Part shown: one piece after another, positions 55,458-64,000 of the stretch
How positions within the stretch are numbered: position 1 is the first letter of the stretch
Layout: each line of letters starts with the position of its first letter
Source: an uncultured Bacteroidales bacterium
Lineage (GTDB): Bacteria; Bacteroidota; Bacteroidia; Bacteroidales; ML635J-15
Assembly (NCBI GenBank): GCA_937982115.1
Contig: CALJNE010000010.1
Span: 25,230-89,229, forward strand
Reading direction: 5' to 3'
DNA: 64,000 nt
Program-made: the position numbers and the translations under genes
Notes under the pieces: model-generated
Told to the model about the DNA's origin: nothing
Database searches by the model: none
Seen by the model: only the letters and a program-made list of their open reading frames with translations

Positions 55458-56660
55458 ATGAAAAGAATTTGTAACTTTTTTGCTGCATTTGCTTTTGGAG
55501 TTTTGAGTATTTCTGCTCAAAATGTTATTGACTTTGAAGAATTAACTATAGAACCGAACTCTCACTGGAACGGTTCCGACATGAGTGGTAGCTTTACAAG
55601 TAAATGGATGAAATTTTACAACGAATTTACCGACTGGGGCGGAGGATGGTATTCCTGGAACGGTTTTGCATACACTAACGAAACCGATACAGAAACTTTT
55701 TCATATCTAAACGAATATTCTTCGGCAAGCGGTTCGGGAAACAACAATTCTGCTAATTATGCCGTTGCTTACGTTATGAGCGACTGGATGAATAATTACC
55801 AACCTATTCCGGTATCGGCTAAAATTGACAGGAACCAGATGACAGAACCCATTTTCGGAATGTATATTTCTTTGAATACTTATGCCTCGCTTTATATGGA
55901 TGCTGACAATCTTTACCAAACAGGAAAGCATTGGTATAAAATGATGATAACAGCTTATAATACTACAACTAATTCAGAAGTTTCCAAGGAATTCATCCTC
56001 GCCGATTACAGATTTGAAAATCTCGAACCTTTAAAACTAAATGAATGGACTTTTATTGATATGCAATGGACAGGAGATGCTGATAGTCTCTCATTTGTTG
56101 TTTATACCAGCGATTTTGGTGATTGGGGACCAAATACTCCTTCATACTTCTGCCTCGACGATATTAACGGAGGTTTGTTTACTTCAATTCCTTTCGAAGA
56201 AGAAATTCAACTATCTTATGACATTAATGCCGGTGAAAGCGTGGAACTAAAAGCTCTTGTTAAAGGCGGCGTTCAACCTTACAATTTCGAATGGGATATT
56301 GAAGGAAACTCTGTTAATGCACAAACCGTTACTGTAGCTCCCCTCGAAACAACTTATTATTATGTTACCGTAAACGACGCCATCGGAAATCTGGTTGCAA
56401 GAACTATTGTTGTTAATGTAAATCCAACGTCATTAAGTCAAAACAAAATTTTTGCTAATTTGACCATAGAAAACGAAAATCTGAGAATATCTTCAGAAAA
56501 AAATATCGGTTTAGTAAAAATATACGACATAACAGGAAAATTAATTCTTGAAAACATTATTGCAAGCACAAATGGCAGCATCAACATCTCAAACCTTTCA
56601 GGAGGGGTTTATATTGTTTCCATTCCCAACTTAAACATTACACAGAAAATTTTTAAATAA
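55458..56660 (+). CDS. DUF4465-like T9SS-sorted surface protein under B12 control
   Basis: The 400-residue protein has a signal peptide (about 1-20, ending SISAQ). A DUF4465-like beta-sandwich follows (about 21-245) rich in Trp, Tyr and Asn, with WMKFYNEFTDWGGGWYSWNG and YFCLDDIN. Then comes an Ig/PKD-like domain (about 255-325) and a T9SS type A sorting domain in the last 75 residues (VKIYDITGKLI, SGGVYIVSI). DUF4465 proteins in Bacteroidota are often found with B12-uptake genes. The riboswitch directly upstream supports a role in binding corrinoids or a corrinoid-related ligand at the surface. Biochemical role is not established. Confidence 0.85.
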   Translation: MKRICNFFAAFAFGVLSISAQNVIDFEELTIEPNSHWNGSDMSGSFTSKWMKFYNEFTDWGGGWYSWNGFAYTNETDTETFSYLNEYSSASGSGNNNSANYAVAYVMSDWMNNYQPIPVSAKIDRNQMTEPIFGMYISLNTYASLYMDADNLYQTGKHWYKMMITAYNTTTNSEVSKEFILADYRFENLEPLKLNEWTFIDMQWTGDADSLSFVVYTSDFGDWGPNTPSYFCLDDINGGLFTSIPFEEEIQLSYDINAGESVELKALVKGGVQPYNFEWDIEGNSVNAQTVTVAPLETTYYYVTVNDAIGNLVARTIVVNVNPTSLSQNKIFANLTIENENLRISSEKNIGLVKIYDITGKLILENIIASTNGSINISNLSGGVYIVSIPNLNITQKIFK

Positions 56661-56695
56661 AAAAATCGTAAGTCTTTTCGTCCGTCTTACGTTCG

Positions 56696-56728
56696 GGAGA
56701 TATCTTATTAAGGGTATCTCCTTTTTTT
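56696..56728 (+). terminator. Intrinsic terminator after the DUF4465-like gene
   Basis: GGAGATA (56696-56702) and TATCTCC (56715-56721) form a perfect 7-bp stem, followed by seven T. A smaller inverted repeat CGTAAG/CTTACG (56667-56691) precedes it. Confidence 0.85.
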
Positions 56729-56813
56729 ATTTTTTAAAATTATGTTCAAAAACAATTAGTAAATGTAAAATCAAATTTTAACTTTACATCCAAATTCATC
56801 AAAACAAAATTTT

Positions 56814-58349
56814 ATGGAACCACTAATTATAACAGGAAAAAATCTCACAATTGAAAATGTAGTAGAAGTTGCCAGATACGGCCGAAAAGTAGAACTTCAT
56901 CTCGAAGCTCTTGAAAGGATAAGAGCCTGCAGATCTATGCTGGAGAAAAAAATCGAAGCTAACGAAATTATGTATGGCATCAATACAGGTATTGGAGAGT
57001 TTTCGGAAGTAGTACTAAACGAAGAACAAGTTAAAGAATTTCAAAAATATCTGGTTTATAATCATGCTGCCGGCATTGGCGACCCTGCACCAATAGAGTA
57101 TGTGCGTGGAGCAATACTTGGCAGAATTAATGTACATGCTCACGGGAATAGCGGCATTAGACCCGAAATTACTCTCACACTTGTAGAATTATTAAATAAG
57201 GGAGTAACTCCTTATGTATGCCAGAAAGGCTCGGTAGGAGCCTGCGGAGACCTTGCTCCGATGTCTCAGATTGCCCTGTTGATGATGGGAGAAGGAATGG
57301 CATATTATAACGGAGAGCTGCTTCCTGGCAAAGTTGCAATGGAAAAAGCAGGTATCCCTGTTCCCGGGCTGAAAGCTCGCGACGGTTTGGCAACAATAAA
57401 CGGGTCTAACGTGCTTACAGCGATGTCGGCAATATTCCTTTACGATGCCAATAATTGGCTCAAGCAAGCAGAAATTGCTGCCGCAATGTCGCTCGAAGCT
57501 CTAAAAGCAAACATGAAACCCTACGCTGCATTAATTCATGAAGTCAGAGGATTCAAAGGAGCAATACGTTCGGCAAGAGCAATAGAGAAATGTGTTGAAG
57601 GTGGCGACATAAAAGAAGGCAGGGTTAAATGCAAGGTTCAGGATGCTTACTCTATGCGTTCAACTCCACAGGTAATTGGTGCTGCTCATGATGCAATAGC
57701 TTATGCAAGGTCCCAAGTAGAAATTGAATTAAATGGAGTTGGCGATAATCCAATTTTCTTCCCGGATAAAAATCTTGCTTTATCAGGAGCGAATTTTCAG
57801 GGAACTCCTGTAGCTGTTCCTATGGATATGGCAGGTTATGTGATAACAATGGTTTCGGTACTTTCGGAAAGAAGATTAAATCGTCTTAATAATCCAGCAC
57901 TCAGCGTAGGATTGCCGGCCTTTCTCACCAAAGGAGCAGGAATGTTTTCCGGACTGATGTTAAGCCAATATACAGCAGATACTTTAATTGCCGAACAAAG
58001 AATTTTATCATCTCCGGCATGTATTCAATCCATACCGGCTGCTGCAGACCAGGAGGATTTCGTTTCTATGGGTATGAACACTGCAATTAAAAACTTCCAG
58101 ATACTTGATAATGCTTACGGCGTTCTCGGAATAGAGTTTATGGCTGCTGCTCAAGCTCTGGACTTTAGAAAAGAAGAAATCAAAACTTTTGGAAAAGGTA
58201 CTACAAAAGCCTGGGAAGTAGTTCGTCGCCATATAGATTTTCTGGATGTTGACCGCCCCCTATACCCTGACCATACTAAAATGAAAGAAGTTGTAAAATC
58301 TTGTGAAATTTTAAATGAAGTTGAAAAAATTGTTGGTTCATTAGAATAA
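56814..58349 (+). CDS. Aromatic amino acid ammonia-lyase (histidine ammonia-lyase-like) with an Ala-Cys-Gly triad
   Basis: This 511-residue protein is the usual HAL/PAL length. YGINTGIGEF supplies the catalytic Tyr. NHAAGIGDP keeps the His that in HAL helps choose histidine, and QEDFVSMGMN contains the Glu expected in HAL. The MIO-forming triad, normally Ala-Ser-Gly in GSVGASGDLAP, reads A143-C144-G145 here (codon TGC at 57243). Ser-to-Cys replacement in HAL is known from mutants to still form the cofactor, so activity is plausible. No other hut genes lie nearby, so the substrate might be histidine, tyrosine or another amino acid. It is monocistronic, with its own terminator. Confidence 0.88.
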   Translation: MEPLIITGKNLTIENVVEVARYGRKVELHLEALERIRACRSMLEKKIEANEIMYGINTGIGEFSEVVLNEEQVKEFQKYLVYNHAAGIGDPAPIEYVRGAILGRINVHAHGNSGIRPEITLTLVELLNKGVTPYVCQKGSVGACGDLAPMSQIALLMMGEGMAYYNGELLPGKVAMEKAGIPVPGLKARDGLATINGSNVLTAMSAIFLYDANNWLKQAEIAAAMSLEALKANMKPYAALIHEVRGFKGAIRSARAIEKCVEGGDIKEGRVKCKVQDAYSMRSTPQVIGAAHDAIAYARSQVEIELNGVGDNPIFFPDKNLALSGANFQGTPVAVPMDMAGYVITMVSVLSERRLNRLNNPALSVGLPAFLTKGAGMFSGLMLSQYTADTLIAEQRILSSPACIQSIPAAADQEDFVSMGMNTAIKNFQILDNAYGVLGIEFMAAAQALDFRKEEIKTFGKGTTKAWEVVRRHIDFLDVDRPLYPDHTKMKEVVKSCEILNEVEKIVGSLE

Positions 58350-58366
58350 AAATAACAGAAACATCA

Positions 58367-58395
58367 AAGGGCATCATTTCGAGGTGCCTTTTTTA
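58367..58395 (+). terminator. Intrinsic terminator after the ammonia-lyase gene
   Basis: GGCATC (58370-58375) pairs with GGTGCC (58383-58388) through one G-T pair. AAAG before and CTTTTTT after extend the stem and supply the T-run. Confidence 0.8.
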
Positions 58396-58501
58396 TTGAT
58401 TTACAAATTGCCGGTTAGGAAATCATTCAAACTAAATTTAAAGATTTTGTTTCATCAATACAATAATTTGATTTTTCATCCTAACAGAAAACAAAAAGTC
58501 A

Positions 58502-58509
58502 TATATTTG
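58502..58509 (+). promoter_or_regulatory. Candidate -7 element of the amber-interrupted peptidase gene
   Basis: TATATTTG matches TAnnTTTG, 19 nt before the ATG at 58529. Its presence shows the promoter is still recognisable. Confidence 0.5.
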
Positions 58510-58528
58510 TAAATAAAATAGTAATTCA

Positions 58529-59767
58529 ATGAAAAAATATTTATAGCTTTTATTCATAGGATTAATCTACATATTTACGTCTTGTGAAGAAATTGAGAAT
58601 CCAAAACCTAAAGTAAAATTTCCAAATTCAATAGTAATTGTAGAGGCTTCAAAACTGTCATTATTAGAATCGCAATTGCAAAAATATGTTGAAATATACA
58701 GAGAAAATGACACTATAGCTCCAGTAATAATCTCTTTTGCATCTAATCAAACACTACATGATTTAAGAGCAATTATTAAAGAAAAACACGAGAACTATGC
58801 CATCAAATCTGTTTTGTTGGTTGGAGATCTTCCTGCTGGATTTTATGAAATGAATGATTGGGGCAGTTATGAAGATTTTCCGTCGGACCTTTATTTGATG
58901 GATTACAATTCTATGTGGACAGACAATAATAATAATGGCATTTTTGATTCTCATGGCAATATAGAATTGAAAGTTCCGGTAGGTCGAATTACAGGTACAG
59001 TTGAGGAATTAAGTAATTATTTCGACAAATTGAAAGAATATCATCAAAATCCTGCATTTGTTCCTTCAGGAGCATATATATTTGTTGATGATGACTGGAT
59101 TAGTTATTACAGTTCAAGTGAATTTAACATTCAATTATTTTGTTCAACAATTATAAGAGATTATGAACCGCTTAAAACAACCAAAGAGAATTATATAAAT
59201 CGAATGAATTCTCAAGGCTTTCAATATGTATATCAATTTATTCATTCTTATCCGGATAAATTAGCAATTATGAAACAGGGGGGATATGAATACTTAACAA
59301 CCGGAGAAATTTCAGGAAACGATTTAAAAGCCTCATTTTACAATTTATTTTGTTGCACAGCCTGTCGTTTTACAGAAGAAAATATTGGAACAGCTTATGT
59401 TGTAAAATCCACAAAAGGGTTAGCAGCCATTGGAACAACAAAAATAGGAGGCAACTATTGGCCGGATTCATTCAATATGGCTTTATCACAAAACAAAACT
59501 TGGGGAGAATCTTTTATAACCTGGTATAATACAAGCGGAAAAATGATGGAAGACAAATGGGTACTAGGAATGGTTATTATTGGAGATCCAATGCTTAACA
59601 TAAAAAAAGAAAATTTAGTAAGTGCCTTGCCACCATTAACCGAACCGCCTAAGGATATGGTAGATAAACTCGAGATATTAATGAAAAAGAATGCTCAACA
59701 TCAAAACTGTCAAAGTTTTGAACAGTTCAAAAATAAATTCCCGAACTATTACAAATATACTAATTGA
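58529..59767 (+). pseudogene. Gingipain-fold (C25-like) cysteine peptidase lipoprotein with an in-frame amber codon
   Basis: From ATG 58529 the frame reads MKKYL, then TAG (58544-58546), then LLFIGLIYIFTSC with lipobox Cys19 and an uninterrupted body to 59767. The pattern is a lipoprotein signal peptide broken at codon 6. The body resembles clan CD peptidase C25: VLLVGDLPAGF, SDLYLMDYNSMW, LKVPVGRITG, His239 in QFIHSYPD and the Cys-Cys pair at 275-276 in FCCTACRF. This lines up with the GHGSE and NCCITAQF regions of gingipain R. Either a recent nonsense mutation has silenced it, or a later start is used without a signal peptide, or the TAG is read through. Confidence 0.78.
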
Positions 59768-59816
59768 GTAAAGTTAATTTTTATCTATACAAAAACAGAT
59801 AATGATAAAAAATTAT

Positions 59817-61511
59817 CTATTTCACAAATTGCATAGCATAATATTTAGCGGTGAGTTTTTCTCCTGTAGCCTTTTCAATCATAGTATTCCAATGATATTT
59901 AGCTCCGGGATTAAAAACTTTTTCGATAAGAAATTTCCCTACTTCCTTGTTGTTATAAAAACTTTGCATATTATAATCTTCGCTTTTGCAAATATTTTTT
60001 GTAATGTAATAATTTAATTGTGAAGCAAGAAGTTCTCCTAACAAATAATTATGATAATAGCACGGAGAAGTCGCAATATGACTCTTTGTAGCCCAATCCG
60101 GCATATCTCTACCCTCCGGACGAGTTACGAGTTGATATTTTTCAACAAGATCCCACCACAATTTATTCAAATCCTGATCCGGATTTTCGTACATTGACTT
60201 TTCAAATCTGTACATTACCTGTGCCCATCTGCTAAAAACGAGCTGTTCTAAACGCAAAGTTTTAAAACCTTCTTCAGCTATTTTCTTTTTTTCAACCTCG
60301 TCAATTCCAAGCATATCCTGCATCCACTGAGCATTTGATCCCATGCGTCCAAAAAGCATTGCAATAGCTTCTGTTGTAAATGTATGTGCCGGATCTATCA
60401 AAACAAACGGCAGACTGCGGTCAATATACTTATCGTAAACTGCGTGTCCAAATTCATGTAACATTGTATTCATCCAGTAGTAATTTGGTTTTATATTACA
60501 TAAAACTCTGATATCTCCTGCTTTATCAATGTCAATACAATAAGCATGCTGGTTTTTCTTTGGTTTTTCGTATAAGTCGCTTTTAGCAATCATGTCGGTA
60601 ATATCCAAACCTATGGAAGCATAATAATCAATAGTTAATTTTTCTATATCTTTATCCTTGTAGTACTTATCAAGATCAACCTCATACATTTTAGGAGCTT
60701 CTTGGTAAAATCTGTTTTGATAATGCCATGGTCTGAGTTCTTCTTTTCTGATTTTAAATTTTTTTGCGAGATATTCATCAATTTCAGTTTTAAGTTCAGC
60801 ATAATTATCGCGAGTGAGTCTATCCAATTCGTCAAATATTCGTGTTATTTCCTCGGGATCCTGGTCACTCAATTTAAGACTCATTTCATGGTAATTATTA
60901 AACCCTAAGGATTTAGCCAGTTCATTACGTTTTCTTACCAGATTTTTTATATCGTCGGCAACAACAGGTCCTAATTTTTTAACTGCGATCCAGGCTTCTC
61001 TTACTTCTTTAGAGCTTGTAGAAGTTTTTAATATTTCTTCTATATCGTTGTCGCTGAGCTCTTTGCCATTAAGAATAGCTCTGAAAGTAGAAAATTTTCT
61101 GTCAATTTCATTAGCCAGCTTAATCATTTCTTCGAGCTTAGCCGGATCTGCCTGATTAGAAAGATAAGAGTTGTATAAAACATCCAGAGTTCGAGCAAGA
61201 ACTTCGTCATTTATTTCTCCGGATTCTTCAAGTTTTTTCAGAAATTCGAATTCATCTTTATTAGTGTAGATTTTTGTATATTCAAATTCGTATTCTGCTG
61301 CTTTGTTATAATCAGCTTCCTCACCGGTTATTGAAGCAATAAAGTATGCTTCGGTAAGTTTTTTGTACAAAGGCTTAACCACAGCCTCATGTTTACTTAA
61401 AAACTCTTTAAATTGTTTTTCCATTTCGTTTTCTTTTTTAGAATTGTTTTTACAAGAAAAAAACAGCACTGCTATGCAAACACTGATAAAAACTATTAAT
61501 AACTTTTTCAT
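59817..61511 (-). CDS. M2-family (ACE-like) peptidyl-dipeptidase lipoprotein
   Basis: The 564-residue protein starts with a lipoprotein signal (lipobox LFFSC, Cys20). The rest is a helical metallopeptidase with zinc motif HEFGH at 352-356 and the third zinc ligand Glu381 in HTFTTEAIA, as in angiotensin-converting-enzyme relatives. The latter phrase distinguishes it from M3 oligopeptidases. It should remove dipeptides from peptide C-termini at the periplasmic or outer membrane face. It is monocistronic, with a divergent promoter region shared with yicC. Confidence 0.88.
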   Translation of the reverse strand: MKKLLIVFISVCIAVLFFSCKNNSKKENEMEKQFKEFLSKHEAVVKPLYKKLTEAYFIASITGEEADYNKAAEYEFEYTKIYTNKDEFEFLKKLEESGEINDEVLARTLDVLYNSYLSNQADPAKLEEMIKLANEIDRKFSTFRAILNGKELSDNDIEEILKTSTSSKEVREAWIAVKKLGPVVADDIKNLVRKRNELAKSLGFNNYHEMSLKLSDQDPEEITRIFDELDRLTRDNYAELKTEIDEYLAKKFKIRKEELRPWHYQNRFYQEAPKMYEVDLDKYYKDKDIEKLTIDYYASIGLDITDMIAKSDLYEKPKKNQHAYCIDIDKAGDIRVLCNIKPNYYWMNTMLHEFGHAVYDKYIDRSLPFVLIDPAHTFTTEAIAMLFGRMGSNAQWMQDMLGIDEVEKKKIAEEGFKTLRLEQLVFSRWAQVMYRFEKSMYENPDQDLNKLWWDLVEKYQLVTRPEGRDMPDWATKSHIATSPCYYHNYLLGELLASQLNYYITKNICKSEDYNMQSFYNNKEVGKFLIEKVFNPGAKYHWNTMIEKATGEKLTAKYYAMQFVK

Positions 61512-61538
61512 TTCATTAATTATTAAAATTTAACATCA

Positions 61539-61573
61539 CAAAGGTAGAAAACATTATTGACTTACAGAGCAAA
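61539..61573 (-). promoter_or_regulatory. Candidate promoter of the M2 peptidase
   Basis: Read leftward, TTTG (61573-61570) and TACCTTTG (61546-61539) match the -33 and -7 boxes, 23 nt apart. The ATG is 28 nt downstream at 61511. Confidence 0.55.
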
Positions 61574-61626
61574 TTTTATTATAATTAAATGTTTGAATTT
61601 ATTAGAATTTTAAAAATTATATTTTT

Positions 61627-61634
61627 TACCTTTG
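61627..61634 (+). promoter_or_regulatory. Candidate -7 element of the yicC-gmk operon
   Basis: TACCTTTG matches TAnnTTTG and ends 13 nt before the yicC ATG at 61648. The -33 partner is not clear. Confidence 0.45.
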
Positions 61635-61647
61635 TAATAAAAAAGCG

Positions 61648-62523
61648 ATGATAAAATCAATGACAGGTTTCGGGAAGGCAGCCGGAACTTACCAAAACAA
61701 AAAGATAAGCATTGAATTAAAGTCTATTAATTCGAAATCAGCCGATATTAACACACGTATTCCTCAATATTATAAAGAAAAAGAAATCGAAATTCGTAAA
61801 TTAATTTCTGAAAATCTTGTCAGAGGAAAAATTGATTTTAATATGTATGTTGAACTCGATGCCGAAGCATTTAGTCAAAATATAAACACAAAGCTTGTTC
61901 TGAATTATTATCATCAAATAAACGAAATGTGTGCAAAAAACAACATTTCTCATGGAAACGAAATTATGTCGGCAATACTTAGATTTCCGGACATTTTCGA
62001 AACAAAAGAACAAACGCTGGAAGAAGAAGAATGGGAATATATTGAAAACCTCACAATACAAGCCTTAGAACTATGCAACGAGTTTAGGAAAAATGAAGGG
62101 CTAACTCTCGAAAAAGATATTTTACAAAGGATTAATTTAATTCTGGAATATTTAACAAAAATTCCTGAATATGAGGAAGAAAGAATTAGCACTATAAAAA
62201 ATAGACTTAGTGCAGGACTAAATAAAATTAATAACTCGGAAGATATTGATTTTAACAGATTAGAGCAAGAAATAATTTTTTATCTCGAAAAACTCGATAT
62301 AACAGAAGAAAAAGTAAGATTGAAAAAGCATTGTGATTATTTTATAGAAACCATGAAGAACGAGGAATGTCAGGGCAGAAAATTGGCTTTCATTGCTCAG
62401 GAAATGGGAAGGGAAATTAACACTTTAGGTTCTAAGGCTAACCATTCCGAAATTCAAAAAATTGTTGTTATGATGAAAGATGAATTGGAAAAAATTAAAG
62501 AACAACTTTTAAATATACTTTAA
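61648..62523 (+). CDS. yicC: YicC-family protein (RNA-related endoribonuclease/adaptor)
   Basis: The 291-residue product starts MIKSMTGFGKAAG, the family signature, with ELKSINSKSADINTRIP following. The C-terminus has GRKLAFIAQEMGREINTLGSKANHSEIQ, which is typical of the DUF1732 end. YicC-like proteins act on RNA in E. coli and B. subtilis. It is followed one nucleotide later by gmk, a common gene order in bacteria, so they are co-transcribed. Confidence 0.94.
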   Translation: MIKSMTGFGKAAGTYQNKKISIELKSINSKSADINTRIPQYYKEKEIEIRKLISENLVRGKIDFNMYVELDAEAFSQNINTKLVLNYYHQINEMCAKNNISHGNEIMSAILRFPDIFETKEQTLEEEEWEYIENLTIQALELCNEFRKNEGLTLEKDILQRINLILEYLTKIPEYEEERISTIKNRLSAGLNKINNSEDIDFNRLEQEIIFYLEKLDITEEKVRLKKHCDYFIETMKNEECQGRKLAFIAQEMGREINTLGSKANHSEIQKIVVMMKDELEKIKEQLLNIL

Positions 62524-62524
62524 A

Positions 62525-63094
62525 ATGGACCCAAAAGTTATAATTTTTTCAGCCCCCAGCGGTTCAGGAAAAACTACTATTGTCAAAGAACTTTTGAACA
62601 ATAAATCATTAAATTTGAGTTTTTCGATATCGGCATGTACAAGACCACGCCGAGAAAACGAAGTTGACGGTAAAGACTACTACTTTCTCAGTGTGGAAGA
62701 ATTCAAGAAAAAAATTTCCGACGGAGAATTTCTTGAATGGGAAGAAGTATATCCCGGTAGTTTTTACGGCAGCCTGAAATCCGAAGTTGAAAGACTCTCT
62801 AAATTAGGCAAAAATGTTTTATTTGATGTGGACGTAATTGGAGGATTAAACATAAAAAAATATTACGGAGACAATGCGCTGGCAATATTCATAAAAGCTC
62901 CTTCAATACAAGAATTAGAGAGAAGACTCGTAAATAGATCTTTGGACAGAGAGGAAGTAATCAAAACCAGAATAGAAAAAGCAAAATACGAACTGGAGTT
63001 TGCAAATAAATTCGATAAAATAATCATAAACGACAACCTGAGTACAGCAATTAAAGAAGCTGAAAATGCAGTAAAAGAATTTATTGGAAAATAA
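62525..63094 (+). CDS. gmk: Guanylate kinase
   Basis: The 189-residue product has the P-loop SAPSGSGKTT (9-18) and the GMP-binding region TRPRRENEVDGKDYYFLS. EFLEWEEVYPGSFYG and VDVIGGLNIKK follow. Its length is normal. It makes GDP from GMP and ATP. It is translationally linked to yicC; the gene that often follows, nadD, is replaced by an unrelated lipoprotein gene. Confidence 0.96.
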   Translation: MDPKVIIFSAPSGSGKTTIVKELLNNKSLNLSFSISACTRPRRENEVDGKDYYFLSVEEFKKKISDGEFLEWEEVYPGSFYGSLKSEVERLSKLGKNVLFDVDVIGGLNIKKYYGDNALAIFIKAPSIQELERRLVNRSLDREEVIKTRIEKAKYELEFANKFDKIIINDNLSTAIKEAENAVKEFIGK

Positions 63095-63191
63095 ATTCTT
63101 TCTTAACTCCCAATATCAGAATTAATCAAAAAAAATTGTATTTTAATTGGAAATTTCAGTTTTTTCTATTGTTTTTGAATACGTTAATAAA

Positions 63192-63816
63192 TTGTTTATC
63201 AAACTAAAAATTACAACTATAAAAAAAGCAACATTTTGTGTAATGGTATTGTTTCTAACACCCTTGTTTTTTTATACTTGTAAAAACGAAACAAAGCAAA
63301 ATTTCATTACAAAAACAGTTATTTACGAAGTTGCTATTTATGAATTTTTTGATGTGAAAAAGAATCCTGAAGTTTTTGACATTTTGTTCAATAAAGTTAA
63401 GAATTCTGAAATCCCTGCTTATTATTTAGATACAATAGACGATAATGTTCGTCTAAATCTTTTCCCGCAGGATACTAAAAATATGCTTATCAAAAATGGA
63501 AAGCTTGTGTATGCATTTGACACAATATCGGATAACACTCCGGTAGAAACTTATATTCCTGAAAATATTGACATTAGTTTGATAAAATCCATCAGATTTT
63601 TAGAAGAATGGCAATTCAATGAAAATCAATTCAACAAAAAAAACATTGCAATATCGCCGGTATTTCAATCTTCTTTTGATGATAACAAAAAACTTTCGTT
63701 TTATTGGATTAAATATTCAGATTTTACTGGATGCTGTAAATAAAGCTTTGGAGGGAATAATCCTGAAATACAATTTCAGAACTCCTGACCTTTCGCAATT
63801 TAAAAGAAGAGATTAA
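63192..63816 (+). pseudogene. Small lipoprotein gene of unknown function, possibly frameshifted near the 3' end
   Basis: A TTG at 63192 gives a basic start, then KITTIKKATFCVMVLFL and a lipobox-like FFYTC. An in-frame TTG at 63147 or ATG at 63243 are other choices. The frame ends at 63743 with YSDFTGCCK. In the +1 frame, however, the next 31 codons read LLDAVNKALEGIILKYNF and end QFKRRD at 63816, which looks like a natural C-terminus. A single-base change near 63720 would join them. No family is recognised. The gene may be intact and shorter; I give the frameshift reading moderate weight. Confidence 0.45.
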
Positions 63817-64000
63817 TTTTTAGAACATTTTGATTTTCATATAGATAGTAAATTTTTTAAAAACTATATTTTTTTTGATTGTTAACTATGTATCTAAGTG
63901 GGAAAAAAAATAAAATACTCAAAAAGTCACCTGTTTTATTTGGCAAATTACTTTTTGAAAAGGCATTATTTTTCAACTATAGTTATCTATCAAATTCTCT
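63817..64000. other. A/T-rich end of the window, no supported gene
   Basis: An open frame begins at ATG 63888 and runs to the edge (MYLSGKKNKILKK), but it is short, has no ribosome site or promoter, and its residues look arbitrary. Nothing else is evident. Confidence 0.4.

Noticed and set aside
57175..58232. Antisense open frames within the ammonia-lyase gene
   Set aside because: The sense frame is a full-length, well-conserved enzyme; the antisense frames have no family features.
58544..58546. TAG recoded as an amino acid genome-wide
   Set aside because: At least one intact gene, the nitrilase at 9614, ends in TAG at a natural position. Only one in-frame TAG was seen inside a gene, so local nonsense mutation is the simpler reading.
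63888..64000. Open frame running off the right edge
   Set aside because: Too short, A/T-rich and without promoter or family features to support a gene.

Overview
The window looks like a stretch of chromosome from a low-GC member of the Bacteroidota. Several features point there. Candidate promoters match the Bacteroidota -7 element TAnnTTTG. Two proteins end in type IX secretion (T9SS) type A sorting domains. The ribosomal protein L19 and the yicC-gmk pair resemble Bacteroidota versions, and lipoproteins and OmpA/PD40 proteins are common. No tRNA, rRNA, transposase, integrase or CRISPR array was seen.

Layout. 1-5.3 kb is housekeeping and envelope: a patatin-like surface protein running off the left edge, a UbiA prenyltransferase, a VTT-domain membrane protein, a PorE-like TPR/PD40/OmpA protein and rplS. 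About 5.4-45.7 kb is one very large accessory locus. It starts with a leftward operon: nitrilase, N-acetyl-sugar amidotransferase, carbamoyltransferase, cobalamin-type radical SAM. A PD40 lipoprotein and a rightward run follow: epimerase, Wzm/Wzt ABC exporter, polytopic membrane protein, small membrane protein, a second UbiA prenyltransferase, an SGNH hydrolase and three cobalamin-type radical SAM enzymes. Two more radical SAM genes face that run. Then come a GT-C-like membrane protein, a DegT aminotransferase, a NeuD/PglD-like acyltransferase, a membrane SGNH protein, three radical SAM enzymes with an N-terminal SPASM-like module, a frameshifted second NeuD-like gene and a C-terminal-SPASM radical SAM. 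The locus ends with an acyl-chain cassette (FabL-like reductase, FabZ-like dehydratase, FabF-like synthase, ACP), a GT2, an asparagine synthetase, a fourth N-SPASM radical SAM and a GT-A-like transferase. Most genes in a run overlap by 1, 4 or 14 nt, which implies translational coupling.

About 45.9-64 kb returns to mixed functions: a 1640-residue T9SS adhesin-like protein, prs, an operon of S41 protease, PnuC and a NadR-type kinase, a cobalamin riboswitch ahead of a DUF4465-like T9SS protein, an aromatic amino acid ammonia-lyase with an unusual Ala-Cys-Gly cofactor triad, a gingipain-fold (C25-like) lipoprotein gene interrupted by an amber codon, an M2 peptidase lipoprotein, yicC, gmk and a small lipoprotein gene that may be frameshifted.

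How it may work together (inference): the central locus appears to encode an ABC-exported, heavily modified surface polymer or glycolipid. Its sugars would be amidated, carbamoylated, acylated and aminated. A dedicated ACP-bound acyl chain and a prenyl transfer step appear to be part of the pathway. Eleven radical SAM enzymes, six of the cobalamin-binding type, are available for C-methylation or rearrangement chemistry. That density of radical SAM genes beside an O-antigen-type exporter is the main candidate for an undescribed system.
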